Source of the DNA: Aggregatibacter actinomycetemcomitans DSM 8324
Lineage (GTDB): Bacteria > Pseudomonadota > Gammaproteobacteria > Enterobacterales > Pasteurellaceae
Direction of reading: 5' to 3'
Assembly: GCF_000372365.1 (NCBI RefSeq)
Contig: NZ_AQUU01000016.1
Coordinates: 1 to 40,372 of the forward strand
DNA length: 40,372 nt
The notes under the pieces were generated by a model, which was given only the letters and a program-made list of their open reading frames with translations, had not been told where the DNA came from and did no database searches. Each line of letters starts with the position of its first letter. Position 1 is the first letter of the stretch. The translations under genes and the position numbers were made by a program. Positions 17,445 through 27,296 of this stretch are shown here, piece by piece.

Positions 17445-18362
17445 ATGAAACAACAACCACTACTTGGTTTTCTTTTTGCACTCATTACCGCGATGGCGTG
17501 GGGCTCTTTACCCATCGCGCTGAAACAGGTGGTTACGGCAATGAACGTGCAAACCATCGTATGGTATCGTTTCGTTGTTGCCGGTTGCGCCCTTTTGTTA
17601 TTACTCGGCTATAAAAAAACGCTGCCCGATTTATCCAAACTGGGTTATTTCTGGTTACTGGCAATCATTGGCATACTTGGCTTGGCTGGCAATTTCTTCT
17701 TATTTAACAGTTCATTAAATTATATTGAACCCTCCGTTGCACAAATTTTTATTCATTTATCCTCCTTCGGCATGCTCATTTGCGGCGTAGTGATTTTTAA
17801 GGAAAAATTAGGCTTGCATCAAAAAATCGGCTTGGTCTTATTGCTTATCGGTTTGGGACTCTTTTTCAACGATAAATTAGAGGTTTTCAACGGATTAAAC
17901 ACCTACACTACCGGCGTGCTTATCAGCGTGAGTGCTGCGCTGGTATGGGTGGCCTACGGTATGGCGCAAAAATTAATGTTACGAAAATTCAGCGCCCAAC
18001 AAATTTTATTAATGATTTATTTCGGCTGCGCCATCGTCTTTACGCCCTTCGCCGAATTTTCACAAGTTCAGGGATTAACCCCACTGGCGCTAGGCTGCTT
18101 CATTTATTGCTGCTTAAACACTCTATTCGGTTACGGCGCTTACGCGGAAGCCCTAAACCGCTGGGAAGTATCCAAAGTCAGCGTGGTAATTACGTTGGTT
18201 CCCTTGTTTACTATTCTATTTGCTCATATGGCGCACTATATTTCCCCGACGAATTTCTCCGCACTGAAATTAAATACCATTAGCTATATTGGTACGTTTA
18301 TTGTAGTATGCGGAGCAATTTTATCCGCCATAGGACATAAGCTATTTCCTGCTAACCGGTAA
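17445..18362 (+). CDS. EamA/DMT family transporter, copy 2
   Basis: This 305-residue paralogue of the preceding gene has the same ten-helix, two-EamA layout. It carries WGSLPIALKQVV, VQTIVWYRF, ALVWVAYGMAQKLML and YGAYAEALNRWEVSKVSVV at corresponding positions. The substrate is unknown. The divergence between copies is considerable, so the duplication is not recent. AAGGAAG precedes the ATG. The stop codon overlaps an uptake signal, and obgE follows after 36 bp without a terminator, so it may be co-transcribed with obgE. Confidence 0.88.
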   Translation: MKQQPLLGFLFALITAMAWGSLPIALKQVVTAMNVQTIVWYRFVVAGCALLLLLGYKKTLPDLSKLGYFWLLAIIGILGLAGNFFLFNSSLNYIEPSVAQIFIHLSSFGMLICGVVIFKEKLGLHQKIGLVLLLIGLGLFFNDKLEVFNGLNTYTTGVLISVSAALVWVAYGMAQKLMLRKFSAQQILLMIYFGCAIVFTPFAEFSQVQGLTPLALGCFIYCCLNTLFGYGAYAEALNRWEVSKVSVVITLVPLFTILFAHMAHYISPTNFSALKLNTISYIGTFIVVCGAILSAIGHKLFPANR

Positions 18363-18369
18363 GTGCGGT
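18361..18369 (+). repeat. DNA uptake signal core overlapping a stop codon
   Basis: AAGTGCGGT begins within the TAA stop of the second transporter gene (TAAGTGCGGT). Confidence 0.8.
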
Positions 18370-18398
18370 ACCTATTTTAAGTGTTTTGGAGAACTTGA

Positions 18399-19574
<1,176 letters not shown>

Positions 19575-19583
19575 TCTGAAGTG

Positions 19584-19633
19584 AAAAAGTGCGGTCGTTT
19601 TGAAAAACGTTTTTTAAAATAACCGCACTTTTT
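19584..19633. terminator. Uptake-signal pair terminator obgE / smpB
   Basis: AAAGTGCGGT at 19586-19595 and ACCGCACTTT at 19622-19631 are inverted around a loop that itself contains AAAACG/CGTTTT pairing. A-runs and T-runs flank both ends. It separates the converging obgE and smpB and probably works in both directions. Confidence 0.85.
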
Positions 19634-19641
19634 GTTATCCG

Positions 19642-20124
19642 TTACCCTTTTCGCGCGTTTTTCATAATACGCTCTTTTACCACTTTCCATTCACGTTCTT
19701 TAATGTCTTCCCGCTTGTCCTGTTGTTTTTTCCCTTTTGCCAAGCCAATTTTGACTTTCGCCCACGCGCCTTTCCAAGAGAGGGAAAGGGCAATCAGGGT
19801 AAATCCGTCGCGGTTGGCTTTGCCGAATAAGGAATCCAGTTCACGCTGTTTAAGCAATAATTTGCGGGTGCGGGGCGGGTCGCACACAATGTGCGTTGAT
19901 GCCACGCTTAGAGGCTGAATGGTTGCGCCGAATAAGAAAGCTTCACCGTTTTTAAAAATCACATAGCTGTCACTCAAATTGACTTTGCCGGCACGCATGG
20001 ATTTCACTTCCCAGCCTTGTAATTCAAGACCGGCTTCAATTTCATCTTCAATAAAGTAATCGTGTCTGGCGCGTTTATTCAGCGCAATCGTGTTAGAACC
20101 GGGTTTTACTTTTTTCTTGGTCAT
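19642..20124 (-). CDS. smpB: SsrA-binding protein SmpB
   Basis: This 160-residue beta-barrel RNA-binding protein delivers tmRNA to stalled ribosomes in trans-translation. The family segments are clear: [35 protein letters not shown], the [15 protein letters not shown] strand and [17 protein letters not shown] in the basic C-terminal tail. Length matches E. coli SmpB. tmRNA (ssrA) itself is not in the window. The gene is monocistronic and converges on obgE at a shared terminator. Confidence 0.97.
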   Translation of the reverse strand: MTKKKVKPGSNTIALNKRARHDYFIEDEIEAGLELQGWEVKSMRAGKVNLSDSYVIFKNGEAFLFGATIQPLSVASTHIVCDPPRTRKLLLKQRELDSLFGKANRDGFTLIALSLSWKGAWAKVKIGLAKGKKQQDKREDIKEREWKVVKERIMKNARKG

Positions 20125-20491
20125 AATCTGTTGGAAATGAAAAATAAATTAGCGCTCATTCTACCGAATCCGCACAAAGATAGCAAAACCCGCCGGATTG
20201 CTATAACATAGCGCCGATTATTGGTAAAACGGGTTACATGATGAAATACGTAATTTTCTTGCATTACTGGAAAGCCAAGGGAGCTCAAACACATTACACA
20301 GGAAATCGGTCCTTATTTAGAGGCGAAATTTTTAAATAAAACATAATTTTTCGCCTTTATTTTTTCCTTTTTTATAGAAGAGTAAATAAATCGTTCTTTT
20401 TTGTGAATTGATCTTTACAAAATAACTATTTTGCGATAGATCATTTTTCTGACTCTTACGATAATTCATTGCTCATAACAAGGAGATTCAA
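20125..20491. other. Intergenic region smpB / oppA with possible gene fragment
   Basis: The 367-bp region holds the divergent smpB and opp promoters. At 20281-20346 an open frame ends ELKHITQEIGPYLEAKFLNKT then TAA, and at 20238 a double ATG opens in another frame (MMKYVIFLHYWK). This could be the tail of a degraded gene, but I recognise no family. A palindrome lies at 20409-20443. Firm promoter hexamers were not found. Confidence 0.4.
20409..20443. promoter_or_regulatory. Candidate operator upstream of oppA
   Basis: Nested inverted repeats: CAAAATA 20418-20424 with TATTTTG 20427-20433 (perfect), enclosed by TGATCT 20409-20414 with AGATCA 20438-20443. The centre is about 65 bp upstream of the oppA start, a position suited to a repressor or global regulator. 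The binding protein is not identifiable. Confidence 0.4.
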
Positions 20492-22115
20492 ATGCAACAA
20501 AAATTACTTGTCTCAACCATTGCGCTTGCCTTATCTTGCAGCGTTTATGCCGCCAAAGTACCTGAAGGAACACAGCTCGCAGAAACACAGAATATCGTGA
20601 TCAACAACGGTTCCGAGCCACAAAGTTTTGACCCGCACAAAACCGACGGGATCCCAGAAGCAGAAGTCGCTTATCAATTATTTGAGGGTTTGGTGACTAC
20701 TGATTCCGACGGCAATTTGATTACGGGTGTGGCAGAAAGCTGGGAAAACACGCCCGATTACAAAACCTGGACATTCCACCTGCGCAAAGATGCCAAATGG
20801 TCAAACGGTGAACCTATTACGGCAAATGATTTCGTCTTCGCCTGGCGTCGTTTAGTAACACCGGCAACCGCCTCACCTTACGCCAGTTTCCTGGATTATC
20901 TTCAAGTTGAAAACGCACAAGACATTATTGACGGCAAGAAAAAACCGGAAGAACTTGGCGTGGAAGCAAAAGACAATTACACTTTTGTCGTTCACACCAC
21001 AAACCCGGTGCCTTATGCGGTGGGTTTGACGACCCACCAATCCTTGTTACCGTTGCCGCAAAAAATCGTGGAAAAATTCGGTGACGATTGGGTGAAAAAA
21101 GACAATATCGTCGGTAACGGTGCCTATAAATTAAAAAATCACGTCATCAACGAAAAAATTGAATTTGAGCGCAACCCGCAATATTGGAATGACAAAGAAA
21201 CGCAAATTAACAACGCCACCTTCTTAGCCATTGAGAATTCCAGCACCGACGTGGCACGTTATCGTGCAGGAGATTTGGACATCACCACACGCCCTTCCGC
21301 CGGAGCAATTCGCCAAACTGAAAAAAGATGTTCCGGATGAAGTATTTACTGCCAGAACCCTTTCAACCTATTTATATGAAATCAATCATACGAAGGCACC
21401 ATTTAACGACATTCGCGTGAGAAAAGCATTAAATTTAGCCTTAGATCGTAATGTGATTACCGATAAAGTGCTGGGACAAGGTCAAACACCAACCTATGTG
21501 TTTACCCCGCCGTACATTAATGAAGGCGAGCTGATTCAACAACCGGCTTACAGCAAAGAACCGATGGCTCAACGCAATGAGGAAGCCATTAAACTGTTGG
21601 AAGAAGCCGGATTCAGCAAAGCGAATCCGCTGAAATTCACGATTCTTTACAACACCAATGAGAACCACAAAAAAGTGGCGATCGCCGCCGCCTCCATGTG
21701 GAAAGCCAATACAAAAGGTTTGGTGGATGTCAAGCTGGAAAATCAAGAATGGAAAACCTATATCGACAACCGTCGCGGACAGCGTTATGACGTCGCGCGC
21801 GCCGGCTGGAATGCAGACTACAACCAGGCCAGCACGTTCGGGAACTATTTCTTATCCAATTCCAGTAACAACACCGCCAAGTACAAGAATGTAGAATACG
21901 ACAAAGCCATTGCCGATTCTTATCTTGCTACCGATGAGAAAGGTCGTGCGCAAGCCTATGCCAAAGCCGAAGAAATTCTGGCAAATGATTTCGCCGTGAT
22001 TCCGGTATATAACTATGTGAATCCGCGTTTGGTGAAACCTTATGTGAAAGGCTACAGCGGCAAAGATCCGCAAGATAACGTTTTGTTACGCAACCTTTAT
22101 ATTATTAAACATTAA
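20492..22115 (+). pseudogene. oppA: Oligopeptide-binding protein OppA, frameshifted
   Basis: OppA is the periplasmic peptide receptor of the Opp ABC importer. The N-terminal part (20492-21340) has a signal peptide ending VYA-AK, then NNGSEPQSFDPHKTDG, TWTFHLRKDAKWSNG and NIVGNGAYKLK, all typical SBP_bac_5. It ends prematurely after GDLDITTR. The rest continues in the +1 frame as LPPEQFAKLKKDVPDE, YEINHTKAPFNDIRVRKALNLALDR, FDVARAGW-like YDVARAGWNADYN, and ends RNLYIIKH at 22115. Removing one C from the CCC at 21292-21294 restores a single 540-residue ORF of normal length (E. coli 543). The break is therefore a one-base insertion, either real or a sequencing error. All downstream opp genes are intact. 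Confidence 0.9.
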
Positions 22116-22116
22116 T

Positions 22117-22163
22117 CAAAAGTGCGGTCGGAAAATTCGATGGATTTTTTGACCGCACTTTAT
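22117..22163 (+). terminator. Uptake-signal pair hairpin between oppA and oppB
   Basis: AAAGTGCGGT at 22119-22128 and its complement at 22152-22161 form a stem with extra pairing (C/G and A/T beyond the cores), followed by a short T run. Inside an operon this would act as a partial terminator or 3'-end stabiliser, giving more oppA than oppBCDF mRNA. Confidence 0.75.
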
Positions 22164-22215
22164 TCTTATTTTTGCTTTTAGGTCCGTATTTTATAAATAC
22201 GTTGGGGACAATTTC

Positions 22216-23136
22216 ATGTTTAAGTTCATCTTAAAACGCGTGTTGGAAGCGATACCTACATTATTTGTTCTGATTACGTTTTCTTTTTTCCTTATGCGCT
22301 TGGCGCCGGGCAGCCCGTTTACCTCGGAACGCGCTTATCCGCCTGAAGTGATGGCGAACATTGAAGCCAAATATCACCTAAACGAACCGCTGCATACACA
22401 GTATTTTTTATATTTAAAGAACTTGGTCAAGGGGGATTTTGGTCCGTCTTTTAAATATAAAGATCAGTCCGTAAATAATCTGATTGCTTCCGCCTTGCCC
22501 GTTTCTCTGAAACTCGGCACCATTGCCTTTTTCTTTGCTGTAACCCTGGGTGTTGCCGCCGGCACGCTCGCCGCCCTGAACCAAAACAGCAGATGGGATT
22601 ACATTCTGATGAGCTGTTCCATGGTGGGCGTGATCATGCCGAGTTTTGTTTTTGCACCTTTACTGGTGCTGTTGTTTGCGATAACTCTGGGCTGGCTGCC
22701 GGCAGGCGGTTGGAATGAGGGGGCTTTGAGTTACATTCTGTTGCCGGTGGCATCCTTAACCATCGGATATGTGGCGGGCATTGCGCGGATTATGCGCGGT
22801 TCTATGATTGAAGTGTTGCACTCCAATTTTATTCGTACCGCCAAGGCAAAAGGCTTGTCCACCTCTCGCATTATCTTAAAGCACGCGCTGCGCCCCGCCC
22901 TGTTGCCGGTGATTACCTATTTAGGGCCGGCATTTGTGGGCATTATTACCGGTTCCATGGTGATCGAAACCGTATTCGGCTTACCGGGCATGGGCAAACT
23001 TTTCGTTAACGGCGCGCTTAACCGCGATTATTCCCTTGTATTGAGCCTCACGATTTTGGTCGGCACACTGACTATCGTTTTTAACGCCGTAGTGGATATT
23101 TTATACGCCGTGATTGATCCGAAAATTCGTTATTAA
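22216..23136 (+). CDS. oppB: Oligopeptide ABC transporter permease OppB
   Basis: This 306-residue inner-membrane permease forms the translocation channel with OppC. It has about six helices. The N-terminal helix (RVLEAIPTLFVLITFSFFLMRLAPGSPF) is characteristic of OppB/DppB. The EAA loop that contacts the ATPases reads RTAKAKGLSTSRIILKHALRPALLP near residues 210-240. ETVFGLPGMGKL near the end is also a family mark. Length equals E. coli OppB. GGGGA lies before the ATG. It is second in the opp operon, 100 bp after oppA with a hairpin in between, and 9 bp before oppC. Confidence 0.96.
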   Translation: MFKFILKRVLEAIPTLFVLITFSFFLMRLAPGSPFTSERAYPPEVMANIEAKYHLNEPLHTQYFLYLKNLVKGDFGPSFKYKDQSVNNLIASALPVSLKLGTIAFFFAVTLGVAAGTLAALNQNSRWDYILMSCSMVGVIMPSFVFAPLLVLLFAITLGWLPAGGWNEGALSYILLPVASLTIGYVAGIARIMRGSMIEVLHSNFIRTAKAKGLSTSRIILKHALRPALLPVITYLGPAFVGIITGSMVIETVFGLPGMGKLFVNGALNRDYSLVLSLTILVGTLTIVFNAVVDILYAVIDPKIRY

Positions 23137-23145
23137 GGAAGTAAC

Positions 23146-24084
23146 ATGACGAAAAATGATGGTGTAAAACCAATAAATCAAAAAAATACCGAATTTGTTG
23201 AACAACTTGCGGAACGCATGGATGAAATGCAACTGGAAGGGCGCAGCCTGTGGCAAGACGCCAAACGGCGTTTCTTCCGCAATAAAGCGGCGGTGGTCAG
23301 TTTAATCATGTTGGGTGTTATCGTGCTTTTCATTACTTTTGCGTCCCTCGCTTTCCCTTTTACTTATGAAGACACCGACTGGAACATGATGGGCGTGGCG
23401 CCGACGCTGGAAGGCTACCATTTCTTCGGTACGGATTCCTCCGGCCGCGATCTTTTGGTGCGTACCGCCATCGGCGGGCGAATTTCCTTAATGGTGGGCA
23501 TTGCAGGCGCGCTGATTTCCGTGTTAATCGGCACGATTTACGGCGCCATTTCCGGTTATTTCGGCGGCAAAATCGACATGGTGATGATGCGCCTTCTGGA
23601 AATTTTAAGCTCTTTTCCGTTCATGTTTTTCGTCATCTTATTGGTGACCTTATTCGGACAAAATATTTTCCTGATTTTTGTAGCTATCGGTGCCATTGCC
23701 TGGCTCGGCTTGGCGCGTATCGTGCGCGGACAGACCCTCAGCCTGAAAAACAAAGAATTTGTAGAAGCGGCGATTGTGTGCGGCGTGCCTCGTCGTCAAA
23801 TCATTTTTAAACACATCATTCCGAATGTGTTGGGGTTAGTGGCAGTTTATGCCTCTCTTGAAGTACCGAGCTTCATTTTGTTTGAATCCTTTCTGAGCTT
23901 TTTAGGCTTGGGTACGCAAGAACCCATGAGCAGCTGGGGCGCATTATTAAGCGACGGCGCCGCACAAATGGAAGTGTCCCCTTGGTTGCTGACTTTCCCG
24001 GCGTTCTTCCTCTGTTTAACCCTTTTTTGCTTTAACTTTATCGGTGACGGGTTGCGCGATGCACTCGATCCGAAAGACCGCTAG
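23146..24084 (+). CDS. oppC: Oligopeptide ABC transporter permease OppC
   Basis: This 312-residue permease is the partner of OppB. It has a cytoplasmic N-terminus of about 45 residues (RSLWQDAKRRFFRNKAAVVSL is the entry to helix 1), then the FGTDSSGRDLLVRTAIGGRISL segment typical of OppC/DppC. Five further helices and the EAA loop EAAIVCGVPRRQIIFKHIIPNVLG follow. FLSFLGLGTQEPMSSWG near the end is a family hallmark. Length is close to E. coli OppC (302). AAGGAAG precedes the ATG. It is 9 bp from both oppB and oppD. Confidence 0.96.
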   Translation: MTKNDGVKPINQKNTEFVEQLAERMDEMQLEGRSLWQDAKRRFFRNKAAVVSLIMLGVIVLFITFASLAFPFTYEDTDWNMMGVAPTLEGYHFFGTDSSGRDLLVRTAIGGRISLMVGIAGALISVLIGTIYGAISGYFGGKIDMVMMRLLEILSSFPFMFFVILLVTLFGQNIFLIFVAIGAIAWLGLARIVRGQTLSLKNKEFVEAAIVCGVPRRQIIFKHIIPNVLGLVAVYASLEVPSFILFESFLSFLGLGTQEPMSSWGALLSDGAAQMEVSPWLLTFPAFFLCLTLFCFNFIGDGLRDALDPKDR

Positions 24085-24093
24085 GAGCTGATA

Positions 24094-25077
24094 ATGACAA
24101 ACTCAACGCACTTATTGGATGTGCAAAATTTGCATGTCGGTTTTAAAACCCCGGACGGCATTGTGACCGCTGTCAACGATTTAAATTTCACTTTAGATGC
24201 CGGACACACTCTTGGCATCGTGGGCGAATCCGGTTCCGGCAAATCGCAAACCGCTTTTGCCCTCATGGGGTTGCTCGCACCCAACGGCGAAGTTTCGGGA
24301 TCGGCATTATTTGATGAAGTCCAATTGGTCAATCTGCCAATAGAGAAACTGAACAAAATCCGCGCGGAACAAATTTCTATGATTTTCCAGGATCCCATGA
24401 CGTCGCTGAATCCTTATATGAAAATCGGCGAGCAACTCATGGAAGTGTTAATATTGCACAAAGGCTACGACAAACAGACGGCATTTAACGAATCGGTGAA
24501 AATGTTGGATGCGGTAAAAATGCCGGAAGCCAAGAAACGCATGGGGATGTATCCACACGAATTCTCCGGCGGTATGCGCCAACGGGTGATGATCGCTATG
24601 GCACTGTTATGTCGTCCGAAGCTGTTAATTGCCGACGAACCGACCACCGCGCTGGACGTGACCGTGCAAGCGCAAATCATGACTTTGTTAAACGAGCTGA
24701 AACACGAGTTCAATACGGCGATTATTATGATCACCCACGATCTCGGCGTGGTGGCGGGCATTTGTGATCATGTGCTGGTGATGTATGCCGGTCGCACCAT
24801 GGAATACGGCAATGCGGAACAGATTTTCTATCATCCGACTCATCCTTATTCTATCGGTTTAATGGACGCTATCCCACGCCTGGATATGGATGAAGAATAT
24901 TTGGTCACCATTCCCGGTAATCCGCCGAATCTGCTGCATTTACCGCAAGGTTGCCCGTTTTCACCGCGTTGCCGATTCGCTTCCGAGCAATGCCAAAAAA
25001 CGCCGCCAAAACTGACCGCACTTCATGACGGACGGATCAGAAACTGTTGGCTACCTGCGGAGGAATTTGCCCTATGA
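24094..25077 (+). CDS. oppD: Oligopeptide ABC transporter ATPase OppD
   Basis: This 327-residue cytoplasmic ATPase energises the OppBC channel as a heterodimer with OppF. It has Walker A GESGSGKSQ, Q-loop region MIFQDPMTSLNPYM, signature FSGGMRQRVMIAMAL, Walker B LLIADEPTTALDV and the switch His in MITHDLGVVAG. The C-terminal oligopeptide-specific extension has the Cys pattern CPFSPRCRFASEQC, which in relatives holds an iron-sulfur cluster. Length is normal (E. coli 337). GGAG precedes the ATG. Its TGA stop overlaps the ATG of oppF (ATGA). An uptake signal core lies near the 3' end (25015-25023, reverse). Confidence 0.96.
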   Translation: MTNSTHLLDVQNLHVGFKTPDGIVTAVNDLNFTLDAGHTLGIVGESGSGKSQTAFALMGLLAPNGEVSGSALFDEVQLVNLPIEKLNKIRAEQISMIFQDPMTSLNPYMKIGEQLMEVLILHKGYDKQTAFNESVKMLDAVKMPEAKKRMGMYPHEFSGGMRQRVMIAMALLCRPKLLIADEPTTALDVTVQAQIMTLLNELKHEFNTAIIMITHDLGVVAGICDHVLVMYAGRTMEYGNAEQIFYHPTHPYSIGLMDAIPRLDMDEEYLVTIPGNPPNLLHLPQGCPFSPRCRFASEQCQKTPPKLTALHDGRIRNCWLPAEEFAL

Positions 25078-26072
25078 ATGAACAAGTAGAAAGAAAATTA
25101 TTACTGGAAGTGAACCACCTCGGCGTGAGCTTCAAAATTAAGAACGACAAATCCCTGTTCTTTGCCAAACCGCAAACCTTGAAAGCAGTAAAAGACGTGT
25201 CCTTTAAACTCTACGCCGGTGAAACCCTCGGCGTGGTGGGCGAATCCGGTTGTGGTAAATCCACGCTGGCACGCGCCATTATCGGCTTGGTGGAAGCTTC
25301 TGAGGGGCAAATTCTATGGCTTGGCAAAGATTTGCGCAAACAATCGGCAAAACAAGGGCACGATACCCGCAAAGATATTCAAATGATTTTTCAGGATCCG
25401 CTGGCATCTCTCAATCCTCGCATGAATATCGGTGAAATTATTGCCGAACCGTTGAAAATTTATCAACCGCACTTGAGTAAAGCACAAGTCAAAGAAAAAG
25501 TGCAAGCGATGATGTTAAAAGTGGGTTTGCTACCGAACCTGATTAACCGTTATCCGCATGAATTTTCCGGCGGACAATGTCAACGTATCGGTATTGCCCG
25601 TGCATTAATTATCGAACCGAAAATGATTATTTGCGATGAACCGGTTTCCGCCTTGGACGTTTCCATTCAGGCGCAAGTGGTGAATTTGCTAAAATCGCTG
25701 CAAAAAGAAATGGACTTGTCTCTCATTTTTATTGCGCACGATCTGGCGGTGGTGAAACACATTTCCGATCGCGTATTGGTTATGTATCTGGGAAATGCCA
25801 TGGAGCTTGGCACCGATGATGAAGTGTACAAACACACAAAACACCCTTACACCAAAGCCCTGATGTCCGCCGTGCCGATTCCTGATCCGAAACTGGAGCG
25901 TAATAAATCTATCCAGCTGTTGGAAGGCTATCTGCCGTCACCGATTAATCCACCTTCCGGCTGTGTTTTCCGCACCCGTTGCCTGCTTGCCGATGACAGT
26001 TGCGCACAACAGAAACCGGTGTTCAACAGCGACAACAACAGCCATTTTGTCGCCTGCTTAAAGGTTTCTTAA
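25074..26072 (+). CDS. oppF: Oligopeptide ABC transporter ATPase OppF
   Basis: This 332-residue ATPase subunit is the partner of OppD. It has Walker A GESGCGKSTLAR, MIFQDPLASLNPRM, signature FSGGQCQRIGIARAL (Cys where Arg is usual in SGGQRQR), Walker B MIICDEPVSALDV and the switch His in IAHDLAVV. The C-terminal Cys-containing extension follows (CVFRTRCLLADDSC). I chose the ATG at 25074, which overlaps the oppD stop and has GGAGG upstream; an in-frame TTG at 25047 lies inside oppD and is unlikely. An uptake signal core lies at 25466-25474. It is the last gene of the operon before a strong terminator. Confidence 0.96.
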   Translation: MNEQVERKLLLEVNHLGVSFKIKNDKSLFFAKPQTLKAVKDVSFKLYAGETLGVVGESGCGKSTLARAIIGLVEASEGQILWLGKDLRKQSAKQGHDTRKDIQMIFQDPLASLNPRMNIGEIIAEPLKIYQPHLSKAQVKEKVQAMMLKVGLLPNLINRYPHEFSGGQCQRIGIARALIIEPKMIICDEPVSALDVSIQAQVVNLLKSLQKEMDLSLIFIAHDLAVVKHISDRVLVMYLGNAMELGTDDEVYKHTKHPYTKALMSAVPIPDPKLERNKSIQLLEGYLPSPINPPSGCVFRTRCLLADDSCAQQKPVFNSDNNSHFVACLKVS

Positions 26073-26076
26073 CAAC

Positions 26077-26122
26077 AAAAAGTGCGGTCATAAAAAACAT
26101 TGTGTTTTATGACCGCACTTTT
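26077..26122 (+). terminator. Uptake-signal pair terminator of the opp operon
   Basis: A perfect stem of 18 bp runs from 26078-26095 to 26105-26122. It contains uptake signals 26079-26088 and 26112-26121, is flanked by A and T runs and has a 9-nt loop. It directly follows oppF. Confidence 0.93.
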
Positions 26123-26138
26123 CTGCTTTCCGGATAAA

Positions 26139-26163
26139 AAATCAGCGCATAATGCGCTGATTT
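26139..26163. terminator. Intrinsic terminator of arcA
   Basis: AAATCAGCGCAT at 26139-26150 pairs perfectly with ATGCGCTGATTT at 26152-26163. T runs follow on both strands. It lies 16 bp past the arcA stop and can also back up the opp terminator. Confidence 0.88.
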
Positions 26164-26178
26164 CTCTTTTATTTTTCT

Positions 26179-26886
26179 TTAGGATTCCAAGTCACCACAG
26201 AAGCGATAACCTTCGCCGTGAATGGTGGCGATGATTTCCGGTGTCTCGTGATGATCTTCAAAATGTTTACGAATTCGACGAATGGTCACATCCACCGTAC
26301 GATCCTGCGGTTTGAGCTCGCGTCCGGTCATTTTCTTCAATAATTCTTCACGGGTTTGAATTTTGCCCGGATTCTCGCAGAAATGTAACATGGCGCGGAA
26401 CTCACTACGCGGCAATTTGCGCTCCTCGCCTTCCGGCGTAACCAACGTGCGACTGTTTAAATCCAGTGTCCAGCCGTTAAATTTATATTGTTCCACATGG
26501 TGCGTGCGTTGATTCTCCTGCATGGTACGCTGCAACAGGTTTCTGGCGCGAATCGTTAATTCACGCGGGTTGAAAGGTTTGGTGATGTAATCATCGGCAC
26601 CAATTTCCAAGCCTAGAATTTTATCCACTTCGTTATCTCGACCGGTTAAAAACATCAGTGCAATGTCCGCATTTTCACGCAATTCACGGGCAAGCATTAA
26701 GCCGTTTTTGCCCGGCAAATTAATATCCATAATCACTAAATGAATATCTTCGGTATCCAGCACTTGGTGCATTTGCGTACCGTCCGACGCTTCAAATACT
26801 TCATATCCTTCCGCCTCAAAAATACTTTTTAGCGTGTTTCTGGTGATCGTTTCATCTTCAACGATTAAAATTCGTGGTGTTTGCAT
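26179..26886 (-). CDS. arcA: Aerobic respiration control response regulator ArcA
   Basis: This 235-residue OmpR-family response regulator is paired in relatives with the redox-sensing kinase ArcB. It represses aerobic respiration genes when oxygen is low. The receiver domain has acidic pocket VEDE and phospho-acceptor Asp54 ([10 protein letters not shown]), with FLTGRDNE and [11 protein letters not shown] further on. The C-terminal winged helix carries [33 protein letters not shown] and [10 protein letters not shown], nearly identical to E. coli ArcA. I chose the ATG at 26886 ([12 protein letters not shown]) with AAGGA seven bases upstream; an in-frame TTG two codons earlier is unlikely. A kinase gene is not in the window. 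It is monocistronic. Confidence 0.97.
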   Translation of the reverse strand: MQTPRILIVEDETITRNTLKSIFEAEGYEVFEASDGTQMHQVLDTEDIHLVIMDINLPGKNGLMLARELRENADIALMFLTGRDNEVDKILGLEIGADDYITKPFNPRELTIRARNLLQRTMQENQRTHHVEQYKFNGWTLDLNSRTLVTPEGEERKLPRSEFRAMLHFCENPGKIQTREELLKKMTGRELKPQDRTVDVTIRRIRKHFEDHHETPEIIATIHGEGYRFCGDLES

Positions 26887-26957
26887 TGGCAAATCCTTAT
26901 TTTGTCGTTATAGTTTTTCCATGAGGCTGTTATATTTTAAACAAGCTCTATTTTATA

Positions 26958-26978
26958 GTTGCAACATTATTGTAACAA
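26958..26978 (-). promoter_or_regulatory. ArcA-like box upstream of arcA
   Basis: On the minus strand TGTTA and TGTTG occur as direct repeats 11 bp apart. This is the spacing of ArcA recognition elements. It lies 72-92 bp upstream of the arcA start, consistent with autoregulation. The surrounding region 26887-27060 is very AT-rich and holds no other clear element. Confidence 0.35.
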
Positions 26979-27061
26979 TAAAAAAATACATAATTCGGCA
27001 TATTAGAATTTAATTTTATGATCTAAGTCATAAAATTTCATACTTCAATCTCTTGTTGCCA

Positions 27062-27119
27062 AAATAAAAAATCCTCCGATGCAATGCATCATCGGAGGAT
27101 AATTGAGCGCAAGGCTCAA
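27062..27119 (-). terminator. Terminator of the L31/L36 type B operon
   Basis: ATCCTCCGAT at 27071-27080 pairs perfectly with ATCGGAGGAT at 27091-27100. On the minus strand a T-rich run follows. A second small hairpin (TTGAGC 27103-27108 with GCTCAA 27114-27119) precedes it. Together they end the operon about 30 bp after the L36 stop. Confidence 0.85.
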
Positions 27120-27147
27120 AGTTACACACAAAAACAGAAACTCTCTT

Positions 27148-27287
27148 TTAACGTTTTTTCTTGCCACCCTGACGCGCTTTAAAACGTGGATTTTCTTTAC
27201 AAATCACATAAACACACCATGACGACGCACGACTTTACAACCCGGATGGCGGGTCTTGGCACTTTTTAATGAAGATAATACTTGCAT
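27148..27287 (-). pseudogene. rpmJ2: 50S ribosomal protein L36 paralogue (type B), frameshifted
   Basis: Minus-strand translation gives [24 protein letters not shown]. After restoring one missing base near 27215 it continues with [21 protein letters not shown] and a TAA stop. This is the longer, YkgO-like L36, which replaces the zinc-binding L36 under zinc shortage. The span is 140 bp, one short of the 141 needed for 46 residues and a stop. As written, the frame runs into TGA after the break. It lies 9 bp after rpmE2 on the same strand, as in other genomes. It may be a real pseudogene or a sequencing error. Confidence 0.88.
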
Positions 27288-27296
27288 GAGGATTCC

